Assembly (NCBI GenBank): GCA_964455095.1
Contig: CAYVUV010000031.1
Coordinates: 1-33,527, forward strand
Source: CAYVUV01 sp964455095
GTDB lineage: Bacteria; Desulfobacterota; Binatia; HRBIN30; CADEER01
Reading direction: 5' to 3'
DNA: 33,527 bases
In this document: positions 15,331 to 24,789 of the stretch, in pieces
How the letters are laid out: every line of letters begins with the position of its first letter
Numbering within the stretch: the stretch's first letter is position 1
Program-made: the position numbers and the translations under genes
The notes under the pieces: generated by a model
Told to the model about the DNA's origin: nothing
Databases searched by the model: none
The model's input: the letters and a program-made list of their open reading frames with translations, nothing else

Positions 15331-18300
15331 TCACTCCGCCGGCAGGATCAGCAGGTCGCCGGTCGCTCGTTGGCCGCGCATCTGCAGGTTCGAGGCCGCG
15401 GTGGCTTTGCGGCCAGCGACCGTGCGGCCCGACTCTCCGACGATCAGGGCGCCGGAGGGCCCGACCGGGAGGACTCTGGTCAATGCGTGCGTCGACCCGA
15501 GCATGTCGCGGTTGAAGACGGACGCGATGTCGGCGAGCGCAAACTCGCCCCAACACTCGACGGAGGTCGAGGAGGAGAATACTTGCTCGAACTCGTTGGT
15601 GACGAGGAACTGCAGCGTCGTCTTGCCTGGGATCTGATTCTCGAAATCCACACTGCAGGGCACGACCGTCAACCGCGTCTCGGAGACCGACCCGGGGCCG
15701 AGCACCGGATCCTGCGCGCCCTCCGCCGCATGGGTGAGCAGCCATTCGGCCGGACAGCCGACGAGCGCCGGCCCATCCGGGCAACTCTCGCGGCTTTCGC
15801 CGCCGAGACAGAGTGGATTGGCCAACGAGAAGTCGGGGTTGGCGACAAATCCGAACCCGCTGTAGCTGCTCATATCGCCGGTCGACAGGTGCTTCAACTC
15901 GGCGCGACCAGTCAGATGGTTGCCGGCCAACGGGGCGCCGGCGTCGTCGACCTCGACACAGATCAGCTCGCCAGTGAAGCCCTGCACCACCGGCGGAATG
16001 CGGCCGGGGTCGATTCCCGCCCCCCGGCAGTCCACGTCCTGCGGGCGACAGGCGCTGTCCGTGAGATCCTTGCGGCGGCCTTCCGATACCACCCAGTGGG
16101 TTGGCTGCTGGCGCACCAGGCTGATGGTGAAGTCCGTCTCCTGCCACAAGGGCGGATTGAGCACGCTCTGTGGTTGATCCGGGAAGAGGAGACGCCCGTC
16201 GACATAGAAACAGTGCGCCCGCACGGTGCTGTTCGACGAATTGGTGATCAGAACGGTCGTGTCGGTCTCGCTGGTGGCGACGACCCGGGGGAAGACGAGT
16301 ATCGTACTGGCGCGCTCGGTGCTGACGTGCTCCACCGGCGCGGGGACGAACTCGATGGTGTTCGGGGTAGGGGTCGGGTCGGGTTCCGGAGTGTTCGTGG
16401 GACTGACCGAACCGGCGGGAAGGTTGAGGAGGATGGACACTCCATCGGTGCCCGAATCTGCCGTGGCGAGATCGATGTCCACATCGCCGTCGAAGTCCGC
16501 CGCCGCGACGAAGACTGGGCGCGTGCCGACCGCATAGTCGGCGGCCTCGAATTCAAATAATCCGTTGCCGCGCCCCGACAAGATGGTGAGCTGGCCGAAG
16601 AAGTTGGCCACGGCGACGTCGAGCATGGCATCGCGATTGAAGTCGTCCGTGGCCAGGGAGTTGCTCAATAGATCTAGACCACCACGGCGCTTGGCGTTCC
16701 CGAACGTGCCATCGCCGTTGCCGAGCAGCACCGAGACTTCGCTCCTGCCGGCAACGGCGAGGTCGAGAGGAAGGCTCCCGTCGAACTGCCCGGCGACGAC
16801 GGCCGTCGGTGCGATGGAAACGGGGAAGCTCATCGGCGCTTGGAATGTGCCGTCTCCTTGGCCACGCAGGATCGAGACGGTGTTGGAGTCGAAGTTCGTC
16901 ACCGCGAGGTCGAGCACTTCATCGTCGTCAAAGTCCTTGGCGATGATCGACGACGGACACATCCCCGCCGGGGCGTGCGCCGCCGGCGTGAAGGAGCCCT
17001 CGCCGTCGCCAAGCAGGATCGAGACGTCGTTGGAGTCGAAGTCGGCGACCGCGAGGTCGACGGCCTGGTCGTCGTTGAACAGACCGGCTGTCAGGGACAC
17101 CGGACGAGCGCCGGTGGCGACGACGAGCGGCGGGCCGAACGTCCCGTCACCGCCACCGAGCCGGATCCAGACATCGTCGTCGTCGGCGTTTGCGATCGCG
17201 AGATCGAGCGCGGAGTCTCCGTCGAAGTCCGCGACGGCGATCGACCACGGCTTTGCGCCCGCCGTGACCTGCGTCGGGTCGCCGAATGTGCCGTCTCCTC
17301 TGCCGAGCAGGATCGAGACGTCGTTGGACTCGGCGTTCGCGACGGCGAGATCGAGGTGGGAATCCTGATCAAAATGCGCCACCGCCACAAAGCGCGGCGC
17401 GCGACCGGCGGCGAACGTGCTCGCCGCACCGAAGAGGCCGTCGCCGGGGATCGGCGTCGGCGTCGCGGTCGGCGTGTCGGTTGCGGTCGCGCTCGGGGAC
17501 GGGGTACGCGTCGGCGTGCCGGTGGGGACGGTCCGAGTGAGGCTGGGAGTCGCGGTTGACGTCGGCGGCGTCGCCGGCGTGAGTGTCGGTGAACCCTCGG
17601 CAGTCGGCGTGGGAGTGGGCGTCTGTGTCGGTGTGCTCGTCCCGTTGAGCTGCAGGACGATCGGTCCGCTTTCGGAAATGCGGCGGTTGTTGCCCTCGTT
17701 GCTCTCGAACACCTGTCCTCTCGAGTCGACGACGGCGCCGATGAACCGCTCACCCGCGGGCAGCGACGCGGGCACGACGATGCGCCTGCGGCAGACGAAG
17801 GTGCCCTCCTGAGCGAGGCCCGCTGGCTGATCGCAGCCGAAGCCGGAGTCGATCACGTCGCTGCCGAGCGCCGCGTCGGCGGCGAACACGAAGTCGACGC
17901 CGAACCGGCCGCTGTCGCCGAGGCCGGTGTTCGCCACAGTGGCGGAGACTTCGATCTCGTCGCCGAGCGTCGCGCTTGCCGGCGCCTCGACGCGCGTCAG
18001 GACGAGATCGGGGACGCCGGGGAGCGGACCCGGCGTCGGCGTGACCGTGGGCGTCGGCGGCATGTCACTGCGCCGAATGCGCAGACGGAGGTCGCCGCTT
18101 GCACCGCCAAAGCCATCGACGACGATCAGCACCGAATCGCTCTGCTGCAAGGTCAGGCCGACCTGCGACTGCGGCGAGCCGAGGCGGTCGTCGCTGCACG
18201 CGAGCTCGCGGCCGTTGCAGTCGTTGGCGCGCACGTAGAGCAGGGTGTCGAACCCGGTTTCGGCCTCGAGCGCTTCGATCGTGTAGAACCCCGCCGTGGG

Positions 18301-20631
18301 AGCGCGGTACAGGTATGTCGCCTCCCTCGACCGGTTGCCGCCGTCGCCGCAGGTGGCGCCGCCCAGACCGTTCGGCGCGCCGCGCGTCGTTCCTTCGCGG
18401 TCGAGGAACGCGGGCGAACCCAGGTCGATGGGATCGCACGGTTGCGGCGGGCCGGGCGGGGCCGGAGTCGGCGTCCCGAGCGGGGCACAGAGCGGCAGCA
18501 GCGGACTGAAGCAGCTCGGCACCGCCTTCTCGATCGCCCCGTCGCCGTTGACGTCGAAGGAGATTGAACGCGACGCGGCGAAGCGCAGGCGCGGCGCCGG
18601 GATCTTCGGACGGTTGTTCGCCACGCCGTCGAGTACACCCCCCGCACAGCCCTCGAGGTTCTCGCCGTCGGTGTCGATTAGAAATCCGCCGGCGCCGACG
18701 TCGAAGGGCACGTTCGGCGGCGCTTCGTAGGCGAAGACGACGCTCGATCCCAGTCCGGCACCGGACAGCGTAAAGCCGTCGGCCGGCGTTGGGTCGCATT
18801 TCGACCGCGTGGTCGTCGGCCCGGCCTCGCCGAAGCGATAGGCCGCCGTCTGCCCGAGAAAGCCCGCGCAGCGCTCGCCGAGCACCTGCAGGGGATCGAC
18901 CAGCGCGGCGGCGTGAATGCCCTCGGAGTCGCCCTCGATCGGGCGTCCGTCTGTGACGGTGAACTCGCTGCAGTCGCCGAGCGAGCAGGAGCAATCGGGC
19001 AATTGGCATGCGGGTCCGATGCACACCGTTCCGCGTCCACCGTCTCCATTCGGGTTGAAGCAAGGGGGCGTCGCGTTCGGGATCAGCCGCGACTTGGAGA
19101 TGTACGGAGGCGACAGCGCCTGTCCCGTGCTGGCGGCCGCCACGGCTTCGGGTCGCGAGGCCACACCGGGTGGAAACGAACAGCCGCCGACGGCGTCGAT
19201 CGAGCCGGCAACGGTGGTGATCCGGACGTCTTCCGCATCGAGACCGGGCACGCCGCGGTCGTTCTGCAGGACCTGATATACCGTGCCGTCCGCGGCTCGG
19301 AAGGACGACTCGCGAAAGCCGCCGGCCGCGCTGCCAGCACCGCCTCCGGCTTCGCGCTCCTCGCCCGCAACTGCGCGCTCGCGCGCAGCGGTTGCCCCGG
19401 CCAGCGCTCCGGGCAGGGTCACCTCCAGCCAGCCGCCGGATGGACATGCCGCGCCGGCGGGCAGGCGAATCGGTTGCCCCTGCAGCGTCTCGACGTCCAT
19501 CTCGCCGAGACAATCGACGTCCATCCGTCCGTCCTGGGTGAGCATCCGCTCGCCGCCCTCACCGGGCGTGGTAGTGAGCGCGAAATCAGCGAACGTCTGG
19601 GTGAAATCGTCGCCCGTTCCCGCATCGACGACGCCGAGGGCGCCTTGCGCCAGGATGGTGAGCGCGCAGGGCTCGCCGCTCGATGTGCGGGTCAGGCGCA
19701 GCCCGCGGCTCGTGAGCTTGGTGTCGACGATGCCGGGCACACAGAGCGTCCCGGCGCGCTCGGGGTCGCACTCGAGGCGCAGGGTGCCGTCGATGGTCTC
19801 CACCCCGTCGCGGCCCGTCGCGGCACAGCCGGCGGGGCGGACCTCGAAGCGATCGGTCAGATTCATGGTCCGGCGCGCCAGCACCCGGACTCCGTCTCCG
19901 TCTCTTACTGTCTCGACGAAGTTGTGGAGCTCGACCGTGGTGTTCGCGTTGGGCGTGCCGTTCGGCTGCTCACAGAAAAGCGGGTCCGCTACCGTCTCGA
20001 CGATCGTCCCTTGCAGAAACGTCCTCGTGCCCGGCGCGTCGGTCCGACAGTTCGAATAGCTGACGCTGACCTCGCAGCTGTCCGCGTCACGATTGCAGGC
20101 GACGCGGCGCGTGCCGCCATCGCTGCAGTCTTCGGTCCGCGCACCTCCTTCACCTGCGCCCGGACAGGTAAGGGGCGATGCACCCGAGACGACGCGCGCG
20201 AGTTGGCGTGGCTGCGGGGTCCCGTTCGCGAGGGCGCCGGCCCCGCTGCCCGGGGCGAGAAATCCGAAGTCGAGGAGTGTGAACGACTGAATCGTCGAGA
20301 CGACGACGCGCGTCGAAGCGCGCACCGCCTCGTCGCCCTGTAGCGTGCGCCGGCTCGAGCAGTCAACGAGGGCGGTGTTCACGGCGCTGATGAGCTCATC
20401 GACCGAGACGCGGCCGTTGCGGTCGCGATCGAACAGTCGGCAGCGCGTCAGCTTGCGCGCATCGAGCGAGATCGAGACGCCGGTGACCAGCTCGTCGATC
20501 GAGACCGCTCCGTCGCCGTTGCAGTCTCCCGCGCATTGCGCCCCAGCGCCGGAGGCCCCGAGGGAGACAGAGACGGCCAGGAGCAGGAGGATCTGTCTCG
20601 CACAGCGAAGCGGCGGGCGGCAGGCGGGCAT
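15331..20631 (-). CDS. Giant exported mosaic protein: dockerin-like, CARDB, seven FG-GAP repeats, HCFYV domain
   Basis: 1766 residues. Signal peptide at 1-31 (ILLLLAVSVSLGASGAGAQ). Residues 33-92 are a dockerin-like pair with two canonical calcium loops (DCNGDGAVSIDE, DRDRNGRVSVDE). A long Cys-containing region follows (to ~735), then a PPC-like module (ATYLYRAPTAGFYTIEALE ... DSVLIVVDGFGG, ~765-850) and a CARDB domain (~871-995, ASATLGDEIEVSATVANTG). A Thr-Pro/Ser linker spans ~997-1063. Residues ~1064-1400 are seven ~48-residue FG-GAP/VCBS repeats (pattern VAxxDFDxDxxLDLAVAN ... VSILLGxGDGTF), the number needed for a closed beta-propeller. The last ~330 residues are the HCFYV domain. Likely secreted or surface-anchored; adhesion or carbohydrate contact is plausible but unproven. 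The downstream paralog follows after 11 bp. Confidence 0.88.
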   Translation of the reverse strand: MPACRPPLRCARQILLLLAVSVSLGASGAGAQCAGDCNGDGAVSIDELVTGVSISLDARKLTRCRLFDRDRNGRVSVDELISAVNTALVDCSSRRTLQGDEAVRASTRVVVSTIQSFTLLDFGFLAPGSGAGALANGTPQPRQLARVVSGASPLTCPGAGEGGARTEDCSDGGTRRVACNRDADSCEVSVSYSNCRTDAPGTRTFLQGTIVETVADPLFCEQPNGTPNANTTVELHNFVETVRDGDGVRVLARRTMNLTDRFEVRPAGCAATGRDGVETIDGTLRLECDPERAGTLCVPGIVDTKLTSRGLRLTRTSSGEPCALTILAQGALGVVDAGTGDDFTQTFADFALTTTPGEGGERMLTQDGRMDVDCLGEMDVETLQGQPIRLPAGAACPSGGWLEVTLPGALAGATAARERAVAGEEREAGGGAGSAAGGFRESSFRAADGTVYQVLQNDRGVPGLDAEDVRITTVAGSIDAVGGCSFPPGVASRPEAVAAASTGQALSPPYISKSRLIPNATPPCFNPNGDGGRGTVCIGPACQLPDCSCSLGDCSEFTVTDGRPIEGDSEGIHAAALVDPLQVLGERCAGFLGQTAAYRFGEAGPTTTRSKCDPTPADGFTLSGAGLGSSVVFAYEAPPNVPFDVGAGGFLIDTDGENLEGCAGGVLDGVANNRPKIPAPRLRFAASRSISFDVNGDGAIEKAVPSCFSPLLPLCAPLGTPTPAPPGPPQPCDPIDLGSPAFLDREGTTRGAPNGLGGATCGDGGNRSREATYLYRAPTAGFYTIEALEAETGFDTLLYVRANDCNGRELACSDDRLGSPQSQVGLTLQQSDSVLIVVDGFGGASGDLRLRIRRSDMPPTPTVTPTPGPLPGVPDLVLTRVEAPASATLGDEIEVSATVANTGLGDSGRFGVDFVFAADAALGSDVIDSGFGCDQPAGLAQEGTFVCRRRIVVPASLPAGERFIGAVVDSRGQVFESNEGNNRRISESGPIVLQLNGTSTPTQTPTPTPTAEGSPTLTPATPPTSTATPSLTRTVPTGTPTRTPSPSATATDTPTATPTPIPGDGLFGAASTFAAGRAPRFVAVAHFDQDSHLDLAVANAESNDVSILLGRGDGTFGDPTQVTAGAKPWSIAVADFDGDSALDLAIANADDDDVWIRLGGGDGTFGPPLVVATGARPVSLTAGLFNDDQAVDLAVADFDSNDVSILLGDGEGSFTPAAHAPAGMCPSSIIAKDFDDDEVLDLAVTNFDSNTVSILRGQGDGTFQAPMSFPVSIAPTAVVAGQFDGSLPLDLAVAGRSEVSVLLGNGDGTFGNAKRRGGLDLLSNSLATDDFNRDAMLDVAVANFFGQLTILSGRGNGLFEFEAADYAVGTRPVFVAAADFDGDVDIDLATADSGTDGVSILLNLPAGSVSPTNTPEPDPTPTPNTIEFVPAPVEHVSTERASTILVFPRVVATSETDTTVLITNSSNSTVRAHCFYVDGRLLFPDQPQSVLNPPLWQETDFTISLVRQQPTHWVVSEGRRKDLTDSACRPQDVDCRGAGIDPGRIPPVVQGFTGELICVEVDDAGAPLAGNHLTGRAELKHLSTGDMSSYSGFGFVANPDFSLANPLCLGGESRESCPDGPALVGCPAEWLLTHAAEGAQDPVLGPGSVSETRLTVVPCSVDFENQIPGKTTLQFLVTNEFEQVFSSSTSVECWGEFALADIASVFNRDMLGSTHALTRVLPVGPSGALIVGESGRTVAGRKATAASNLQMRGQRATGDLLILPAE

Positions 20632-20727
20632 TCCGGTGCTCTTTCCAGGATATCACTCGCGGCGTCAAGCGCGTCTCGACCGGTGGTGTGGCCAAGCGCG
20701 CTCTGGCATGGTGACCAGCCGGCGCCC

Positions 20728-23211
20728 ATGACGACACGACTCGCGACGCTCGATCGCCTCACGGGAATCGATCCCGGCAGCGGCCTTTCCAGTGTCGAGG
20801 TCGAGCGCCGCCGCAGCCGATACGGACGCAACGACATCGTCGAGACGCACCGGCGGTCGTGGTGGCATCTGCTGCGCGAGACGGCGCGCGATCCGATGCT
20901 GTGGTTCCTGGCCGGCACCGGTGGTGCCTACTTCGCGCTCGGCCAGCGAGCCGAAGCGGTGGTCCTGGTCGTCGCGCTGCTGCCGTTGATCGGCATGGAC
21001 GCGCTGCTGCACTATCGCACGGCCGCTTCGACCGAGAGCTTGAGCGCTCGACTGGCCAGCCGCGCGACGGTCGAACGCGACGGGGCGGTGGTGGAGGTCG
21101 CCGCGGCCGAGCTGGTGCCGGGCGATCTCGTGCGGCTGCGGACGGGCGAGTGGGTGCCGGCCGATGGACTCATTCTCGACGGCAGCGGCGTGCAGGTCGA
21201 CGAGTCGTCGTTGACGGGCGAATCGTACCCGGTGCAAAAGCAGGCGTGGAGTGGCGACGCCGCGCTCGAGCTGAGCGATCTCAACTGGGCCTCGGCCGGG
21301 ACGCGGCTGTTGGCCGGCGAGGCGCGCCTGCGCGTGCTGTGCACGGGCGCCGAAACGGCGTACGGCGAGATCGTCCGCTCGACCCTGGCCGGCAAACGCC
21401 AGCGCACGCCGCTGCAAGACGCCATCGGCAACCTGGTGCGCGGTCTGGTGATCGGCGCCGCCGCGGTCTGCCTGGCCCTGGTCTACGTGCGCCTGCAGCA
21501 GGGATGGGGCTGGCTCGATGCGCTGGTCAGCGGTGCGACGCTGGCGGTTGCCGCCCTGCCGGAGGAGTTCCCGGTCGTCTTCACGCTGTTTCTCGGCGTC
21601 GGCGTCTACCGCCTGGCGCAGCGCAAGGCGCTGGTGCGCCGCGCCGTGTCGGTGGAGAACATCGGACGCATCACCTGCATCTGCTCGGACAAGACCGGCA
21701 CCATCACCGAGGGGCGGCTGGCGCTCACCCACCTGTTGCCGGCCGATGGCGTGAGCGAGGCGCAATTGCTCGAGCTGGCGCGACGCGCCTCACGCGCCGC
21801 CAGCGGCGATCCGCTCGACGCGGCGATCTGCCGGCGCGCGCCGGCCGAGCCGCGCGCCGCGACGGCGCTGTTCCCCTTCACCGAGGATCGCAAGCGCGAG
21901 ACGGCGATTGTCCGCGACCCCGGCCGCGGACTGGTCGCCGTCACCAAGGGCGCCGGCGAGGTCGTGCTGGCCATGGCGGACCTCGACGACGCCACGCGCC
22001 GCATTTGGAGTGAGCGCCTTCTCGCGTACGCCAGCGAGGGCCACAAGCTGATCGGCTGCGCGTGGCGCGAGCTCGACGACGATTGGGCGGGCGGCGAGCC
22101 CGACCGCGGCTTCCGCTGGGCGGGATTGTTGGCGCTGGAGGATCCGGTGCGCGCCGGCGTGCCGGAGGCGGTGCGGCAGTGCTGCGCCGCGGGCATCCGG
22201 GTGATCATGGTGACCGGCGACCATCCGGCCACGGCGGCGGCGGTGGCGCGCGAGATCGGGCTCGCGGCGCAGCCGCAGGTCTGCAGCGGCGCCGAGCTCG
22301 CGGCACTGCTCGAGCGCCGCGATCAGGCGGAGCTGCGCGGGCTCGATGTCGTCGCGCGCGCCGTGCCGGCGCAGAAGGCGGAGCTGGTGCGCGCCCTGCA
22401 AGATGTCGGTGAGCTGGTGGCGGTGACGGGCGACGGCGTCAACGACGTCCCGGCGCTGCAGGTCGCCGAGGTCGGCGTGGCCATGGGGCGGCGCGGCACG
22501 CGCAGCGCGCGCGAGGCAGCCGCCATCGTGCTGCTCGACGACAACTTTCGCTCCATCGTTCACGCCGTGGGCGAAGGCCAGCAGCTGTTCGACAACCTGC
22601 GCCGCAGCTTCCAGTACCTGCTGATGGTGCACCTGCCGCTGGTGCTGACGGCGGCGATCATTCCGTTCGCCGGCTTCCCATTGCTCTACCTCCCCATCCA
22701 CGTCGTGTGGCTCGAGCTGGTGATCCATCCGTCCGCCATGTTGGTGTTCCAGGAGCGCGCCGACCAACGCCGTCTGCAGTGCCGCGCCGGCGTGCGCGGG
22801 CACTTCTTCGCCTGGCGCGACTGGCTGGGCATCGCGCTGGTGGGCACGCTGCTCACCGCCGCCATCATCGTCGCCTATCTGCATTCGCTCGACGGCGACC
22901 ACCCGGTCGAGCACGCGCGCGCCCACGCGTTGGCGGTGCTCACCCTGTCGAGCGCGGCGCTGGTCGGCGGCCTCAGCCGCTTGCGCACCGCGGCGGCGCG
23001 CTGGATCAGCGCCATCACGGTCCTGGTCGCCTTTGCCCTCATCCAGACGCCGCACGTGTCCGCACTGCTCAGCCTGCAGCCGCTCCATCTCGACGACTGG
23101 CTGCAGACCTGCGGCGCGGCGGTGGCGGCGGGCCTGCTGGCACTCTGGCTATCACCCCGCGCCCGGGCTTCCGGCGCTGGCGACGGCGGGAGCGCGGCAC
23201 TCCCGCCGTAA
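20728..23211 (+). CDS. Cation-transporting P-type ATPase
   Basis: 827 residues from the ATG at 20728; the frame runs upstream into the divergent gene, but family similarity begins here (LDRLTGIDPGSGLSSVEVERRRSRYGRN). Motifs in order: actuator TGES at 163-166, membrane-helix-4 PEEFP at 278-282, phosphorylation motif DKTGTIT with Asp321, KGA nucleotide-site lysine (VTKGAGEVVL), MVTGDHPATA, and hinge TGDGVNDVPAL near 567 (usual form TGDGVNDAPAL). No N-terminal metal-binding domain or CPC motif is present, so it is not a heavy-metal P1B pump. The PEEFP signature is close to the PEGLP of P2-type calcium pumps and the PEMLP of MgtA. Substrate is therefore a light cation or Mn2+, undetermined. It stands alone, convergent with the DUF4331 gene (10-bp gap). 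Confidence 0.92.
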   Translation: MTTRLATLDRLTGIDPGSGLSSVEVERRRSRYGRNDIVETHRRSWWHLLRETARDPMLWFLAGTGGAYFALGQRAEAVVLVVALLPLIGMDALLHYRTAASTESLSARLASRATVERDGAVVEVAAAELVPGDLVRLRTGEWVPADGLILDGSGVQVDESSLTGESYPVQKQAWSGDAALELSDLNWASAGTRLLAGEARLRVLCTGAETAYGEIVRSTLAGKRQRTPLQDAIGNLVRGLVIGAAAVCLALVYVRLQQGWGWLDALVSGATLAVAALPEEFPVVFTLFLGVGVYRLAQRKALVRRAVSVENIGRITCICSDKTGTITEGRLALTHLLPADGVSEAQLLELARRASRAASGDPLDAAICRRAPAEPRAATALFPFTEDRKRETAIVRDPGRGLVAVTKGAGEVVLAMADLDDATRRIWSERLLAYASEGHKLIGCAWRELDDDWAGGEPDRGFRWAGLLALEDPVRAGVPEAVRQCCAAGIRVIMVTGDHPATAAAVAREIGLAAQPQVCSGAELAALLERRDQAELRGLDVVARAVPAQKAELVRALQDVGELVAVTGDGVNDVPALQVAEVGVAMGRRGTRSAREAAAIVLLDDNFRSIVHAVGEGQQLFDNLRRSFQYLLMVHLPLVLTAAIIPFAGFPLLYLPIHVVWLELVIHPSAMLVFQERADQRRLQCRAGVRGHFFAWRDWLGIALVGTLLTAAIIVAYLHSLDGDHPVEHARAHALAVLTLSSAALVGGLSRLRTAAARWISAITVLVAFALIQTPHVSALLSLQPLHLDDWLQTCGAAVAAGLLALWLSPRARASGAGDGGSAALPP

Positions 23212-23221
23212 GGCCGCCGTC

Positions 23222-24733
23222 TCACTGCGCCGGCGCCCCATGTCCTTCGTTGAGGCCCTGGTGCGGCGCGGCCAGCCAGGGGAACTCGCTCAGATAGTCC
23301 TTGTCGTTGCCGCCGACGCTGTCGCCAACCGCGCCCGGCTGCTTCGCCACGATGAGACCGATCAACACGTCGCTGACGTCGGCTTGCTCGCGGTTGGGCG
23401 CCGAGCCGCCGGGGATCGAGCGGCCGTTGGGGAAGGCGGAGTCGGTGGCGATATCGAGGCGCAGGACATCACCGGTCTTGCCGGGCTCGATCGGGACGTG
23501 ATGCACGACCTGACACGACGCGGGGTCTTCGGGATCGCTCAGGATGCAGGGAATCTTGTCGAGGTTGATCGTCTGCAGAATGTCGACGCGGTTGCTCTTC
23601 AGGTCCGCGACCGCGGCGTCGGACACGCCGAGAGCACGGTAGATGCCGAGCGCCTCGGCGTCGCGCACCAGCACCGGATTGAGGAAGTAGGTGGCGAAGT
23701 TCTCCACGTCGGTGCGCGGCGTGGTGCGCAAGAACTTGGACTGGTCGATGACCCCGATGAGACCGGCGTTGACGAGCGGCAGGCCTTCGCGGCCAACTTG
23801 TACCCACGGGCCGCACTCGGTGACGTCGCCGTTGGGCTCGTAGCGGCGATCGCGCCGGCGGCTGGCCGAGGCCCAGACGCCGAGCAACGTGTCGTCGCCC
23901 GGCGTGCCGTTGTGGGCCGGGAGCTCGCCAGTGCCAGTGACTTTGGTGGTCGGAATCTCCAGCGCGATGACGTTGAGGTTGAAGCCGGCGAACACGTCCT
24001 CACCCGGCGAGCGCCGCCCGCCCGGCAGGCTGGCGAGGTTGAGGATGTCGAAGATGCCCTTCTCGTCGAGGTAGAAGGCGTCGTCGCGCGTGCCGGTCCA
24101 GGCACGGCCCTCGGCGCCGCCCGTGCCGAGCGGCTGGATGAACGTGGCCGCGAACGCGTCGTCGTAGAGTCCCTCTTCGTGGCTCATCGGATCGTTCTCG
24201 TCGTACCCCTTGAACGTGCCGAGGCCGTAGACGAGGCGGTCGGTGTGCGGGCCGATGTTCGGCGGCGCCACCGGGAGGTTGTTGCCGATGACGGTGGAGA
24301 CGCCGTGCTCGACCTTGGTCACGCTGTAGGTCTGCACGACACCGCCGAGCTGAATGAGCAGCTCGTCGCCGCCGAACGGCGTCGCCGGGTCGGGTGGCGC
24401 GGGCGGTGTCGAGAAGAACTGGATCTGGTAGGTGACGGCATCGTCGAGCACGCCGGTGCCGCGCGCGATGTGGAATTCGTAGAGCACGTTCTCGCACAGC
24501 CGGGCTTGCTGGTTGCCCTGCCCGGGTTCGTGCAGGCCGTCGTAGCCGGCGATGAGGTACAGCTTGTCGTGCGTGCCCGGCGTCACCCAGGCGTAGAGGT
24601 CGGTGTTGTCGACGCAGGGGTCGCTCAAGATGGCCAGTGCTTCGCGATGGCTGGAGGCGCCGGCCGCGAGCGGGGTTGCCAGCAGCGCCAGGCCGAGGGC
24701 GGCGATGCGCAGAAGGAAGGTTCGCGTGTGCAT
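23222..24733 (-). CDS. Exported DUF4331-family protein
   Basis: 503 residues from the ATG at 24733, which has AAAAGGAG 8 nt upstream and gives a signal peptide (FLLRIAALGLALLATPLAAGA). The mature start SSHREALAILSDPCVDNTDLYAWV is the family hallmark (SSHREAPxIxxDPxxDxTDxYAFx). Later motifs are also typical: LYLIAGYDGLHEPGQG, YEFHIARG, RDDAFYLDEKGIFDILN, GFNLNVIALEIPTT and GRSIPGG followed by ADVSDVLI. The family is periplasmic or secreted and of unknown function. It lies 56 bp after the lipoprotein gene on the same strand, and the pair is divergent from the TPR/HupE genes. The frame continues upstream of the chosen start only as an out-of-phase reading of the lipoprotein gene. Confidence 0.92.
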   Translation of the reverse strand: MHTRTFLLRIAALGLALLATPLAAGASSHREALAILSDPCVDNTDLYAWVTPGTHDKLYLIAGYDGLHEPGQGNQQARLCENVLYEFHIARGTGVLDDAVTYQIQFFSTPPAPPDPATPFGGDELLIQLGGVVQTYSVTKVEHGVSTVIGNNLPVAPPNIGPHTDRLVYGLGTFKGYDENDPMSHEEGLYDDAFAATFIQPLGTGGAEGRAWTGTRDDAFYLDEKGIFDILNLASLPGGRRSPGEDVFAGFNLNVIALEIPTTKVTGTGELPAHNGTPGDDTLLGVWASASRRRDRRYEPNGDVTECGPWVQVGREGLPLVNAGLIGVIDQSKFLRTTPRTDVENFATYFLNPVLVRDAEALGIYRALGVSDAAVADLKSNRVDILQTINLDKIPCILSDPEDPASCQVVHHVPIEPGKTGDVLRLDIATDSAFPNGRSIPGGSAPNREQADVSDVLIGLIVAKQPGAVGDSVGGNDKDYLSEFPWLAAPHQGLNEGHGAPAQ

Positions 24734-24789
24734 GTCGTATGCTCCTTTTGTGGCTGTCAGAAGGTCCTGGCCAACGGAGTGCCGCGCGT

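Noticed and set aside
15320..16147. N-terminal extension of the HCFYV-domain gene to an upstream ATG
   Set aside because: The added residues are an out-of-phase reading of the giant gene, Arg/Gly/Pro-rich, whereas the ATG at 15319 gives a proper signal peptide.
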